Below are positions 53,046-61,739 of a DNA stretch of 64,000 bases, in pieces. The position numbers and the translations under genes were made by a program. Source of the DNA: Algoriphagus aquimarinus (GTDB lineage: Bacteria > Bacteroidota > Bacteroidia > Cytophagales > Cyclobacteriaceae). Each line of letters starts with the position of its first letter. Position 1 is the stretch's first letter. Below the pieces are notes generated by a model, which did no database searches, was not told the origin of the DNA, and was given only the letters and a program-made list of their open reading frames with translations. The DNA lies in contig NZ_FOKK01000008.1 in NCBI RefSeq assembly GCF_900112005.1, positions 42,523 through 106,522 on the forward strand, in the 5' to 3' direction.

Positions 53046-54296
53046 ATGAAAGATCAAAAAATATATATTATCGGTGCGGGTGTAGCAGGCTTAGTTGCTG
53101 CAATAGAATTGGAGAAAGCTGGGTACACCCCGGTGATTTTAGAAGGAAGCGAAGGGATTGGTGGTCGCATGAAAACTGATGAAGTGGATGGTTTTCTCTT
53201 GGATCATGGCTTTCAGGTACTACTGACAGCTTATCCAGAAGCTAGAAAGTACCTAGATTTCGCATCTTTAAATCTTAAGTATTTCGAGCCGGGAGCAATA
53301 ATATTTGGAGCTAAAGATACCTTCATAGTTTCTGACCCGCTCCGAAATCCACTTAAAGTGGTAAACATGGCATTTTCGCATGTGGGTAGTTTTTTCGACA
53401 AAGTGAAAATGTTTAGCCTGACGCAGGAGCTCAAGAAAAAGAGTCTTGATGATATTTTCAACGAACCTTCTATTTCTACTTATCAGTATTTGAAAGAGTA
53501 TGGCTTTACAGAACAGATTATTACTAATTTTTTCAAGCCGTTTTTTCGTGGAATATTCTTGGAAAAAGACTTGAAAACTTCTTCCAGGATGTTTGAGTTT
53601 ACTTTCAAAATGTTTTCTGAGGGGATGGGAGCGATACCTGCGAATGGGATGATCGAGATTCCAAAAATGCTTAGGCAGCGGTTGCACTCAACAGAGTTCT
53701 TATTCAATACTAAAGTTAAAGCCATTCAAGGAACACAGATTGATTTGGAAAATGGAGAGCGTATTCAAGCTGATCGCATAATCATTGCAACTCAGCCAGA
53801 TAAATTCATGAAGCAGCTGGATGGTCAGTTTTCTCCGGCTAAGTCAGTCATCACACTTTACTTTTCCCTGCATAAATCATTCATGGGAAGGGCGATGTTG
53901 GGTTTGATTCCCGGAGAAAATCACTTGATCAACAATTTGGTCTTTATGAGTGATGTTTCGTCTGCCTATTCCAAAAATGGTAGAGCATTGCTTTCCGTAT
54001 CAATTCTAGCAACTGATCTGAAAGAGAAGGAGTTGATTAAAGCTGTACAATCTGAGTTGGAAGCACTTTCCCGTATCAATGCGGAGTACTTCAAATTTGT
54101 AAAGTCCTATTATATCAACTATGCTATTCCTACAGTTGACGATGTGAAGGGCACTATCCCCTTTACGGAGTGTAAGATTTCTGATCAGGTATTCTTGGCG
54201 GGTGATTACCTTTTGAACGGTTCCATAAATGCAGCCATGGCTTCAGGAAGAATAGCGGCCGAGGCTGTGGTGCATAGCTATATGCCGATTCATTAA
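53046..54296 (+). CDS. NAD(P)/FAD-dependent oxidoreductase (phytoene desaturase/amine oxidase-like)
   Basis: A 416-residue flavoprotein. The FAD-binding GxGxxG motif is IIGAGVAGLVAA (residues 7-18), with the second dinucleotide part GGRMKTDEVDGFLLDHGFQVLL (about 43-64) and the C-terminal FAD loop VFLAGDYLLNGSINAAMASGRIAAEAV. This is the layout of the flavin amine oxidase / carotenoid desaturase superfamily. The substrate is unknown. No carotenoid genes are nearby, so a general oxidoreductase label is safest. Confidence 0.88.
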   Translation: MKDQKIYIIGAGVAGLVAAIELEKAGYTPVILEGSEGIGGRMKTDEVDGFLLDHGFQVLLTAYPEARKYLDFASLNLKYFEPGAIIFGAKDTFIVSDPLRNPLKVVNMAFSHVGSFFDKVKMFSLTQELKKKSLDDIFNEPSISTYQYLKEYGFTEQIITNFFKPFFRGIFLEKDLKTSSRMFEFTFKMFSEGMGAIPANGMIEIPKMLRQRLHSTEFLFNTKVKAIQGTQIDLENGERIQADRIIIATQPDKFMKQLDGQFSPAKSVITLYFSLHKSFMGRAMLGLIPGENHLINNLVFMSDVSSAYSKNGRALLSVSILATDLKEKELIKAVQSELEALSRINAEYFKFVKSYYINYAIPTVDDVKGTIPFTECKISDQVFLAGDYLLNGSINAAMASGRIAAEAVVHSYMPIH

Positions 54297-54360
54297 GTTT
54301 TTTTGGCGCATTGATTCTAATCGGTTCTAGCCAAATTTTTCGGCTACTGAAATTTTCCAT

Positions 54361-54368
54361 TAACTTCG
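54361..54368 (+). promoter_or_regulatory. -7-like element just before the PhnA gene
   Basis: TAACTTCG matches TAnnTTYG and ends four bases before the ATG at 54373, again suggesting a leaderless or nearly leaderless mRNA. Confidence 0.4.
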
Positions 54369-54372
54369 CGAC

Positions 54373-54714
54373 ATGGAAAATATACCTCCTTGCCCCGCAT
54401 GTAACTCGCCTTATGGCTACGAATTGGATGAAAAGTTAATCTGTCCAGAGTGCAGTTTTGAATGGACTCACGGTGAAGTTGAAGAAGAAGTTGAGGCAGG
54501 ATTAGTAGTCAAAGATTCTAATGGAGCACTTCTAGCTGATGGCGATTCAGTCACTATTGTGAAGGATCTTCCGGTAAAAGGTGCCCCGAAACCAATCAAA
54601 GCTGGGACTAAAGTAAAAAGTATTCGTCTAGTAGAAGGAGATCACAACATAGATTGTAAGATCGACGGTTTTGGATCTATGGCGTTGAAAAGCGAGTTTG
54701 TGAAGAAAGCCTGA
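54373..54714 (+). CDS. PhnA/YjdM-family zinc-ribbon protein
   Basis: A 113-residue protein with an N-terminal zinc ribbon ([25 protein letters not shown], Cys-x2-Cys twice) and the PhnA C-terminal beta domain ([41 protein letters not shown]). Despite the old name it is not a phosphonatase in most bacteria and its role is unknown. Full length and single gene, with a promoter element directly before the start. Confidence 0.92.
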   Translation: MENIPPCPACNSPYGYELDEKLICPECSFEWTHGEVEEEVEAGLVVKDSNGALLADGDSVTIVKDLPVKGAPKPIKAGTKVKSIRLVEGDHNIDCKIDGFGSMALKSEFVKKA

Positions 54715-54774
54715 CGATTTAAGATTTCGGAAGTACGATTTGGGATTGCTGGAATAGACTTAGACGCTTGCTTA

Positions 54775-55384
54775 TCATTCACTCTCAGGTTCTGGGGCGG
54801 TGTAGTTATAGACTATTTCTCCATCTTCAGATTCAAAGGTGATAGGGATATAGGGCCGTTTGTTTCCACTGAAAAAAGTTATTTCTAATGGTTTTCCAAA
54901 ATCTTCCTTTAAATAAGAAATATCACTTGCTACTGTTAACTCGTTATTTGCTAAATCAATTTTGACTACTTTTCCTTTAAAGAATTCCAGACCTAAAACA
55001 CCATCGAGTTCTATTCCGCAGGAAATAAAGTTTTCAGGAAGAGTAGTTATCGAAACTTCCAGATTTTGATAAGCTAGAGAAGCTAATTTTAGTTCTGGCA
55101 AATTAGTCTCAGCGACTACAGAGCTGTTACCGTAAAAGTCGAAGCCGTAATGGGCTACCTGTTTCTTTTATATTCAACTTTTCTTTAAGCTTGGGAGAAA
55201 TTACAGTTCGAGCCCCTGTATCGAACAGAAATATGTATAGCTTACCTTCAATTTCTACTTTAAAAAGTACAGAATTTCTGATTACCTCAAATGGAATTAT
55301 AACTGGAACATTCCTCACATATTTACTATAAAAAAACGCAGCAACTGCCAATAAAATTGTGGTTACAAAAAGTCTTTTTGTCAT
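54775..55384 (-). pseudogene. Retropepsin-like aspartic protease, frameshifted
   Basis: The 5' part (55384 to about 55150) encodes a membrane anchor (residues 4-20) and the protease loop FLFDTGARTVISPKL with the catalytic DTG. The 3' part (to 54775) encodes HYGFDFYGN, LPELKLASLAYQNLEV and DGVLGLEFFKGKVVKIDL, the second half of a retropepsin-like domain. The two lie in frames one base apart. The shift is near 55140-55155, after KETGSP, and the first frame meets TAA soon after. Either a true loss of function or a base error in the assembly. It is preceded by a terminator of the ThuA gene. Confidence 0.82.
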
Positions 55385-55397
55385 AGATTTTTAAAAA

Positions 55398-55444
55398 TAA
55401 AAAAAGCAGTGAGAAGCTACTTTTAAAGGTTTATCTCACTGCTT
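55398..55444 (-). terminator. Terminator after the ThuA-domain gene
   Basis: Arms AAGCAGTGAGA (55404-55414) and TCTCACTGCTT (55434-55444). On the minus strand the A-run at 55398-55405 supplies the T-tract. Confidence 0.82.
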
Positions 55445-55463
55445 GTTATGTGTTTATTACTAG

Positions 55464-56390
55464 TTACTTACCAATAGGCGTCTCATCTACTTTCACGTCT
55501 CCAGCAACATACTGCATTGCATCTAAGAAGTAGGCTAGAATATTGGCGTTTTCAAAGCTTTGCGCATTGTGAGAAGTAGAGATATACATCGCTCTTCCTT
55601 TGCCATCTTTTCTGATCCAAGACACATAAGTTTTGCCTGAAGTTTTCTCCTGTCCTTTTCTCTGACCTTCGATCTCCGCGTTGTTGAAATATGTCAATGG
55701 ATGGAAATCCAATTCATCGTAAGCATTCTTGTAGAAGTAAGGCTCATCCACATGGTTGTAACCTTCAGCTGGAAGTGATTTAGTCAATGGGTGAGTAGGA
55801 TCTTCAATTCTTACCTGGAAAGCCTGCTGCTTTGTGTGATAATCGAAGCTACCGCCAGTTAGTTTGGAGAACTCCATTGAGTTATTTAGCATGGTATCAC
55901 CGCCATGGAATAGCAAGATTCCACCACCTTTTTTCACATACTGAATGATATTTTGCTCCAGTTTATTTGCTTGAGCCCATACAGTTACGCTATCCAAAGA
56001 AGTGTTCTCACTGATCTTATCGACAAATAAATTTCTGTACTGAGGCTTAGAGTTAGTGTTGTTAAATATTACAGCATCAAACTCCTTTAGCTTATCTTTT
56101 TCCATCATAGCGATGTCTGTGCTCGTGGTCACGTCAAAAGCACCACTTTTATCAGAGATAATCTGAATCATGGCTTGTGTATGAGGATTTACCCAGTGCC
56201 AGAAACCTGTGTGTAGTGAAAATACAAGAACTTTCTTCTTCTTTTTAAATGGGAAATTGGCTTTTTCTGGAGCTAATTCACTGATTTTATCTTTCCAAGC
56301 TTGATCCAACGGAATCTCTTGAGGGTTTTGTGCAAGAGCAATATTGACACTGGCTAGGAAAACGATTCCGTAGATAATAATCTTCTTCAT
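55464..56390 (-). CDS. Exported ThuA-domain (trehalose utilisation-like) protein
   Basis: A 308-residue protein with a signal peptide (MKKIIIYGIVFLASVNIALAQ) followed by a glutamine-amidotransferase-like ThuA domain (about 52-280): VLVFSLHTGFWHW, FDAVIFNNTNSK, GGGILLFHGGDTM and the YVSWIRKDGKGRAMYISTSHN end region. ThuA proteins accompany Gfo/Idh enzymes in 3-keto-sugar metabolism. Here the divergent gene starts 80 bases away and leads into a PmoA-like/Gfo/Gfo set. Periplasmic; activity unknown. Confidence 0.9.
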   Translation of the reverse strand: MKKIIIYGIVFLASVNIALAQNPQEIPLDQAWKDKISELAPEKANFPFKKKKKVLVFSLHTGFWHWVNPHTQAMIQIISDKSGAFDVTTSTDIAMMEKDKLKEFDAVIFNNTNSKPQYRNLFVDKISENTSLDSVTVWAQANKLEQNIIQYVKKGGGILLFHGGDTMLNNSMEFSKLTGGSFDYHTKQQAFQVRIEDPTHPLTKSLPAEGYNHVDEPYFYKNAYDELDFHPLTYFNNAEIEGQRKGQEKTSGKTYVSWIRKDGKGRAMYISTSHNAQSFENANILAYFLDAMQYVAGDVKVDETPIGK

Positions 56391-56470
56391 GGGGTAATTG
56401 GATAAACGGGTTAGTCGATAATTTAGAATTCTATATCTTTAAAATTCGATCCCAATAACCTGAAATTTAT

Positions 56471-57439
56471 ATGATATTCAAAAGAATTTTCTGCGTACCA
56501 GCGATTTACCTATGTTTAATGGTATCAGTCTTTGCGCAAAAAGTAGAGTTGAAAGAGACGTCTAGCGGAATTGATTTCGTGATTGGTAATCAGTCTGTTC
56601 TAAGCTACCAAACGGCTGTGGCAGACGTGCCTGAAGGCATAAAAAAAGATTTTGCAAAATCTGGATTTATTCACCCATTAAAATCCCCATCAGGACAAGT
56701 TCTTACTAGAATTCAACCAAAAGACCATTATCATCACTATGGAATCTGGGGTCCATGGACTCGCGCTACCATCAGTGGAAGAGAAGTAGACTTTTGGAAT
56801 CTGGGAGATCAAAAAGGAAGAGTTGACTTTTCACATGTGCTTTCTAAAAAGGTAGCAGGCGGTGCAGCCGAACTTAACGTACGTCAAAACCACCTAGATT
56901 TGAAAGCTCCAGAATCTGAGCGAATAGCTATTGCCGAAGATCTTCGTATCAAGGTAAAGCCTGCGGACAAAGGTCGATACATGGTCGATTACACGAGTAC
57001 CATTGAGACCAAAATCCCTGGGGGTATCTTGCTTGATGATTACCGCTATGGCGGTGGAATAGGTTTTCGTGCCGCAGAGAAATGGGGAACGGACAACAGT
57101 TCTGTTTTAACTTCTGAAGGAGATACAAGAAAAACCGCGGATGGAACAAATGCAAAATGGATCATCGTGCAGGGAGAAACTGACGATACAACTGGAGAGA
57201 GTGGGATTCTATTCTTAAGTCACAATACGAATAAGGCTCACCCGGAGCCATTGCGTGTTTGGCCAGAAGATAATTATAATGGAATTGGTAATGTCTTTAT
57301 AGAATTCACTCCGATTAGACACGAGTCTTGGGAGCTTTTACCCAACAAACGATATACATTAAAATACAGAATGATTGTCTTTGACGGTAAGATGACTGCA
57401 GCAGAAGCAGACGCTTACTGGAGGGCTTTTGTAAAATAA
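56471..57439 (+). CDS. PmoA-like family protein (DUF6807)
   Basis: A 322-residue exported protein with a signal peptide (to about residue 22, VFAQ). The rest matches the so-called methane-oxygenase PmoA family / DUF6807: HPLKSPSGQVLTRIQPKDHYHHYGIWGPWT (about 72-98), DDYRYGGGIGFRAAEKWG (about 190-207) and HPEPLRVWPEDNYNGIGNVFIEFTP. Despite the name it is not a methane monooxygenase subunit. Relatives cluster with Gfo/Idh and ThuA genes, as here, and a role in periplasmic sugar processing is inferred. Confidence 0.85.
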   Translation: MIFKRIFCVPAIYLCLMVSVFAQKVELKETSSGIDFVIGNQSVLSYQTAVADVPEGIKKDFAKSGFIHPLKSPSGQVLTRIQPKDHYHHYGIWGPWTRATISGREVDFWNLGDQKGRVDFSHVLSKKVAGGAAELNVRQNHLDLKAPESERIAIAEDLRIKVKPADKGRYMVDYTSTIETKIPGGILLDDYRYGGGIGFRAAEKWGTDNSSVLTSEGDTRKTADGTNAKWIIVQGETDDTTGESGILFLSHNTNKAHPEPLRVWPEDNYNGIGNVFIEFTPIRHESWELLPNKRYTLKYRMIVFDGKMTAAEADAYWRAFVK

Positions 57440-57468
57440 ATTCAAGTAATAATTAACCCTAATTAGAA

Positions 57469-58839
57469 ATGAAAAGAAGAGAATTCATTAAAAACAGCGC
57501 CTTAGCAAGTGCAGCAATAGGATTTCCGACCATTGTACCCGCTTCTGTTTTTGGAAAAAATGCCCCTAGTAATAAAATCAATATAGGTCAAATTGGTTGT
57601 GGTAGAATCGCACGTGATCATGATATGCCAGGTGTATGGCAGCATGATATCGCTCGTATCGTTGCAGTTTCAGATTTGGATAGCAACCGCATGGCGGATG
57701 GCAAAAAACGTGTAGAAGATTATTACACCAAGAAAATGGGCAAAGCCTATTTGGATGTAAAGCAATACGGAGATTACAAGGATATGCTTCAGAACAAGGA
57801 TATCGATGCAGTAGTGATCAGTACTCCGGATCATTGGCACTCTCAGCCAGCAATGGAAGCAGTATTGGCAGGAAAGCATGTATATGTGCAAAAACCAACT
57901 TCTCTGACAATTCGTGAGGGACGTCAATTGGTGGATGCTGTGAATAAATCTGGAATGAAACTGCAGCTAGGTACTCAGCAGCGTTCTAGTGAGCAATTTA
58001 GATATGCTGCCGAATTAGTAAGAAATGGTAGAATCGGTAGGCTTCACACAGTGAAAATTGGTCTTCCAGGTGATCCAGCTGGACCTGAAGCTGATCCAAT
58101 GCCAATTCCAGCTAATTTGAATTACGACATGTGGTTGGGCTCAACTCCTGAAGTTCCTTACACAGAAATCGGTGTTCATCCTGCAACAGGCTATGACAGA
58201 CCAGGTTGGTTAAGAAGAGAGCAGTTTGGTGCAGGTATGATTACTGGCTGGGGTCAGCATCACTACGATTCTGCAGCTTGGGGTATGGATACAGAATTGA
58301 CTGGTCCACGATACATTGAGGCAGTAGCTGAGTTTCCTCAGTCAGGACTTTGGAATGTACATGGTGACTTCTACGCAAAAGCTGAGTATGACAATGGTAT
58401 CATGATGTACACAGGCGGCGGGTATCCAAATGGTATTCGTTATGAAGGTACGGAAGGATGGATTTGGGTATCTCGTGGTAGCTATGTAGCTTCTGCTTCT
58501 GATCCGGTAGCTCAGGGCAATAGTGCAAAAGCACTGGATGCATCTGATCCTAAAATCTTAAAGTCTGTCATTGGTCCTGATGAGATTCAGTTGATCAGAA
58601 GTGCTGAGCATCATGGTAACTGGTTGGGAGCTATTCAGGGAAATAATGAGTTGCTTTCTCCAGCAGAAATCGGACATCGTTCTTGTTCAGTATGTCTATT
58701 GACACACATTTCTATGAAGTTGGGTAGAAAGGTAGAATGGGACGCCAAAGCAGAAAGGTTTATCAATGACGCTGAGGCAAACTCTATGTTGGAAAGAAAA
58801 CAAAGAGCTCCTTATGGTACTAATTATGTGAAAGTTTAA
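57469..58839 (+). CDS. Gfo/Idh/MocA-family oxidoreductase with twin-arginine leader
   Basis: A 456-residue exported NAD(P)-dependent oxidoreductase. The RREF twin-arginine leader (MKRREFIKNSALASAAIGFP) precedes a Rossmann domain (NIGQIGCGRIARDHD about 38-52; VVISTPDHWHSQPAMEAVLAGKHVYVQKPTS). The larger C-terminal domain has MITGWGQHHYDSAAWGM and LGAIQGNNELLSPAEIGHRSCSV. It is 29 bases after the PmoA-like gene and 12 before another Gfo/Idh-like gene, so the three are probably one transcript. Substrate unknown. Confidence 0.92.
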   Translation: MKRREFIKNSALASAAIGFPTIVPASVFGKNAPSNKINIGQIGCGRIARDHDMPGVWQHDIARIVAVSDLDSNRMADGKKRVEDYYTKKMGKAYLDVKQYGDYKDMLQNKDIDAVVISTPDHWHSQPAMEAVLAGKHVYVQKPTSLTIREGRQLVDAVNKSGMKLQLGTQQRSSEQFRYAAELVRNGRIGRLHTVKIGLPGDPAGPEADPMPIPANLNYDMWLGSTPEVPYTEIGVHPATGYDRPGWLRREQFGAGMITGWGQHHYDSAAWGMDTELTGPRYIEAVAEFPQSGLWNVHGDFYAKAEYDNGIMMYTGGGYPNGIRYEGTEGWIWVSRGSYVASASDPVAQGNSAKALDASDPKILKSVIGPDEIQLIRSAEHHGNWLGAIQGNNELLSPAEIGHRSCSVCLLTHISMKLGRKVEWDAKAERFINDAEANSMLERKQRAPYGTNYVKV

Positions 58840-58851
58840 TTATAGGTTATT

Positions 58852-60222
58852 TTGAAAAATACTGCTCTAGTAGCTATTGCAGCAGGATTATTACTTTCCT
58901 GCGAAAATAAAGAAAGCGTGAATCAAGCACCTGAATCAACTTCTGAGATTACGATTATGTCCCTAGATCCGGGACATTTTCACGCAGGCCTGATTCACAA
59001 GTCTATGTATCCACAGGTAGATTCTACCGTCTACGTTTTTGCTCCGGAAGGAGCGGAATTGAAAGATTATATGAATCGCCTCGCTGGCTACAATAATCGT
59101 GAGGAAGATGCTACTGCCTGGAATCTACAGGTTAGCACTGGTGATGATTATTTGGAGAAAATGATATCGACCAAGCCGGGGAATGTCATGATGGTAGCTG
59201 GTAAGAATGATCGAAAGATCGATTACATCTCTGCCGCTATTTCTAATGGTATCAACGTCTATGCTGATAAGCCTTTGGTGATTAATAAAAGTGGGTTTCA
59301 GAAGTTGGTAAAGACCTTCGAAGAAGCTGGCAAAAAGGATCTGCTGCTTTACGATATCATGACCGAGCGTTTTGAGATCAGCACCATTTTGCAGAAAGAG
59401 CTTTCCTTGGTTCCAGACGTTTTCGGCGAGTTGGAGAAAGGTACCCTTGAGAATCCTGCGATTACTAAGGAGTCTGTACATCATTTCTTCAAGTATGTTT
59501 CCGGAAACCCATTGATTAGACCAGATTGGTTTTTTGATACGGATATAGAAGGAACGGGTATCGTGGATGTTACTACACATTTGGTAGATTTGATCCAGTG
59601 GGAGGCTTTTCCTGGTGTTACGCTAGACACATCTGATGTGCAGATGCAGACAGCAAAGCTTTGGTCTACGGATCTGGATTTGGATCAATTTAAGCTCGTA
59701 ACGGGTAAAGCTGAGTTCCCTGATTTTCTTCAGAAAAACGTGTCTAATAATAAGCTCAGTGTGAATAGTAACGGTGAGATGAATTATACGCTGAAAGGAG
59801 TGCATTCTAAAGTGAGTGTAATCTGGAATTATCAGGCGCCAGAAGGTGCAGCAGATACACATTATAGTATGATGCGTGGCACAAAGGCAAATCTGATTAT
59901 TCAGCAAGGCGCTGCAGAGAACTATGTTGCTACCTTATATGTAGAGCTTTTGGATGGGCAGGACGAAGCATTGACTAGTTTAGTGAAGGAAAAACTTCAG
60001 GATCGTTTTCCAGGTTTAGATTTGGAGAAAATCAGTACTGGAAAGTATAAAGTGATTATTCCTTCAACCTATCACAATGGCCATGAAGCTCATTTTGCTC
60101 AGGTTACTGAGAAGTATTTGGAGTATTTCACCCAAAAGAATATGCCTTCTTGGGAGGTTCCGAATATGATTGTGAAGTATTTCACTACTACAGAAGCTTT
60201 GGTAAAAGCGGAAAAAAAATAG
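58852..60222 (+). CDS. Lipoprotein with Gfo/Idh-like fold and putative oxidoreductase C-terminal domain
   Basis: A 456-residue protein starting at TTG, preferred because it gives the full lipoprotein signal (MKNTALVAIAAGLLLSC, Cys17). The N-terminal Rossmann-like region has NGINVYADKPLVINKSGFQKL (about 133-153), the KP motif of Gfo/Idh proteins. The C-terminal part (about 200-450) belongs to the putative-oxidoreductase-C family, with SVHHFFKYVSGNPLIRPDWFFD and GTGIVDVTTHLVDLIQWEA. It is anchored to a membrane, in contrast to the twin-arginine exported Gfo encoded 12 bases upstream, so the pair may act together at the surface. Confidence 0.85.
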   Translation: MKNTALVAIAAGLLLSCENKESVNQAPESTSEITIMSLDPGHFHAGLIHKSMYPQVDSTVYVFAPEGAELKDYMNRLAGYNNREEDATAWNLQVSTGDDYLEKMISTKPGNVMMVAGKNDRKIDYISAAISNGINVYADKPLVINKSGFQKLVKTFEEAGKKDLLLYDIMTERFEISTILQKELSLVPDVFGELEKGTLENPAITKESVHHFFKYVSGNPLIRPDWFFDTDIEGTGIVDVTTHLVDLIQWEAFPGVTLDTSDVQMQTAKLWSTDLDLDQFKLVTGKAEFPDFLQKNVSNNKLSVNSNGEMNYTLKGVHSKVSVIWNYQAPEGAADTHYSMMRGTKANLIIQQGAAENYVATLYVELLDGQDEALTSLVKEKLQDRFPGLDLEKISTGKYKVIIPSTYHNGHEAHFAQVTEKYLEYFTQKNMPSWEVPNMIVKYFTTTEALVKAEKK

Positions 60223-60276
60223 GTTAATTCTAAACATGAATACCAATTAATAGGTTGGTTAGTTAAGCTCTTACTT

Positions 60277-61683
60277 ATGGAATTAACTGATCAACCTATT
60301 TCTGTGTCTAAACCAACTGTAGCCATCGCAGGTGCAGGGGGATATGTGGGTAGATGGTTTATCCACCATTTTCGCCACAAATACAATATCATTGCTTTAA
60401 GTAGAAGCAAGGTCAAGGATAATCCCTATCCTGAAGTGACTTGGAAGCAGGTAGAACTGTATTCCATATCAAGTACGGTTGAGGTTTTGAAAGGAGTGGA
60501 TGTAGCAATCTATTTGGTACATTCTATGAATGCTTCTACTCGTTTGAACCAAGGGAGTTTTGAGGACACAGATTTACTTTTGGCTGATAATTTTAGTAGA
60601 GCCGCACATCTAAATAAGGTAAAGCAGATTATTTACCTAGGTGGACTTTTGCCCAAAGAATCTGGAGAAAACCTTTCCCGACATTTGAAAAGCAGGTTGG
60701 AAGTAGAGCAAACTTTAGGTGCTAGATCTGCCAAGCTTACTGCTATTCGTGCTTCTATCATCGTAGGGCCTGGTGGATCCTCGTTTGATATGATCAAGAA
60801 TTTGGTAAAAAATCTACCAGTTCTCATGTGTCCGCAATGGACAGAATCTTTAACTCAGCCTATTTCGCTTCGAGATACCTTGGACATTATCGATACCTGT
60901 GTTGGTAATGAAAATGTGTTTGGAAAAGCAATTGAAATTGGTAGTCCAGATGTTATTTCTTACAGAAAAATGCTGGAAGTGACAGCCGTTGAGCTAGGGA
61001 AGAAGCGTTTAGTGTTTTCTGTTCCAGTCTTCTCTTTAGGGCTTTCTAAGCTTTGGGTTGGTTTTTTTGGTGAAGCACCTCCTCAATTGGTTTCTCCTTT
61101 GGTAGAGAGTCTCAAGCATACTTTGACTGTATCCGAAGAGCTGAAATTTCGAGAAAAGCCTATAGCTTACCTTACTTATGAGGAGTCGGTGCGAGAAGCA
61201 CTCAGCTCAGATGTTGCCCTTCAATTGCCAAGTTTCCATCCCTTGGATAAAATAAAAAATACAGTTCGAAGTATTCAGCGCATGCCAAATCCTCATGGAG
61301 ACTCTGCAACTTGGGTCGCACATCGATACAACATCTGGCTTCCTACTTTTTTCAAGTTTTGGATCAATGGAAAAATGAAGGAAAGTGGAGAAATTGTTTT
61401 TTATCTGCTTTGGAGCAAAAAGCCAATGCTGCAACTGACCCTTATTCCTGATAGAAGTGAGGAAAACCGTCAGTTATTTTACATTTCCGGAGGTTGGCTT
61501 GTACAGCGATTCGATCATGGTTGGTTGGAGTTTCGTGGAGTATTGGACAATAGGTATATTATTTCAGCCATCCATGAGTTTGTTCCGAGATTACCTTGGC
61601 TTATCTATGTGAATACACAGGCGAAAATTCACCTTTGGGTAATGAATAGATTTAAGAAATATTTGGAGAGTCGAGTGAACTAA
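60277..61683 (+). CDS. SDR-type NAD(P)-binding protein with DUF2867 domain
   Basis: A 468-residue protein. An atypical short-chain dehydrogenase with N-terminal AIAGAGGYVGRWFIHHF (about 16-32), AIYLVHSMN near 80 and IIYLGGLLPK near 113 is fused to a C-terminal DUF2867 domain (about 310-460). YxxxK is not well placed, as in many NmrA-like members, so it may bind NAD(P) without classical SDR catalysis. It lies 54 bases after the lipoprotein gene and 56 bases before the aldo/keto reductase. No clear function. Confidence 0.85.
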   Translation: MELTDQPISVSKPTVAIAGAGGYVGRWFIHHFRHKYNIIALSRSKVKDNPYPEVTWKQVELYSISSTVEVLKGVDVAIYLVHSMNASTRLNQGSFEDTDLLLADNFSRAAHLNKVKQIIYLGGLLPKESGENLSRHLKSRLEVEQTLGARSAKLTAIRASIIVGPGGSSFDMIKNLVKNLPVLMCPQWTESLTQPISLRDTLDIIDTCVGNENVFGKAIEIGSPDVISYRKMLEVTAVELGKKRLVFSVPVFSLGLSKLWVGFFGEAPPQLVSPLVESLKHTLTVSEELKFREKPIAYLTYEESVREALSSDVALQLPSFHPLDKIKNTVRSIQRMPNPHGDSATWVAHRYNIWLPTFFKFWINGKMKESGEIVFYLLWSKKPMLQLTLIPDRSEENRQLFYISGGWLVQRFDHGWLEFRGVLDNRYIISAIHEFVPRLPWLIYVNTQAKIHLWVMNRFKKYLESRVN

Positions 61684-61739
61684 GCACCGCCTTATGCCAT
61701 TTAATAGGAACTCACACCAAAAATCTAAATTTTAAATAT

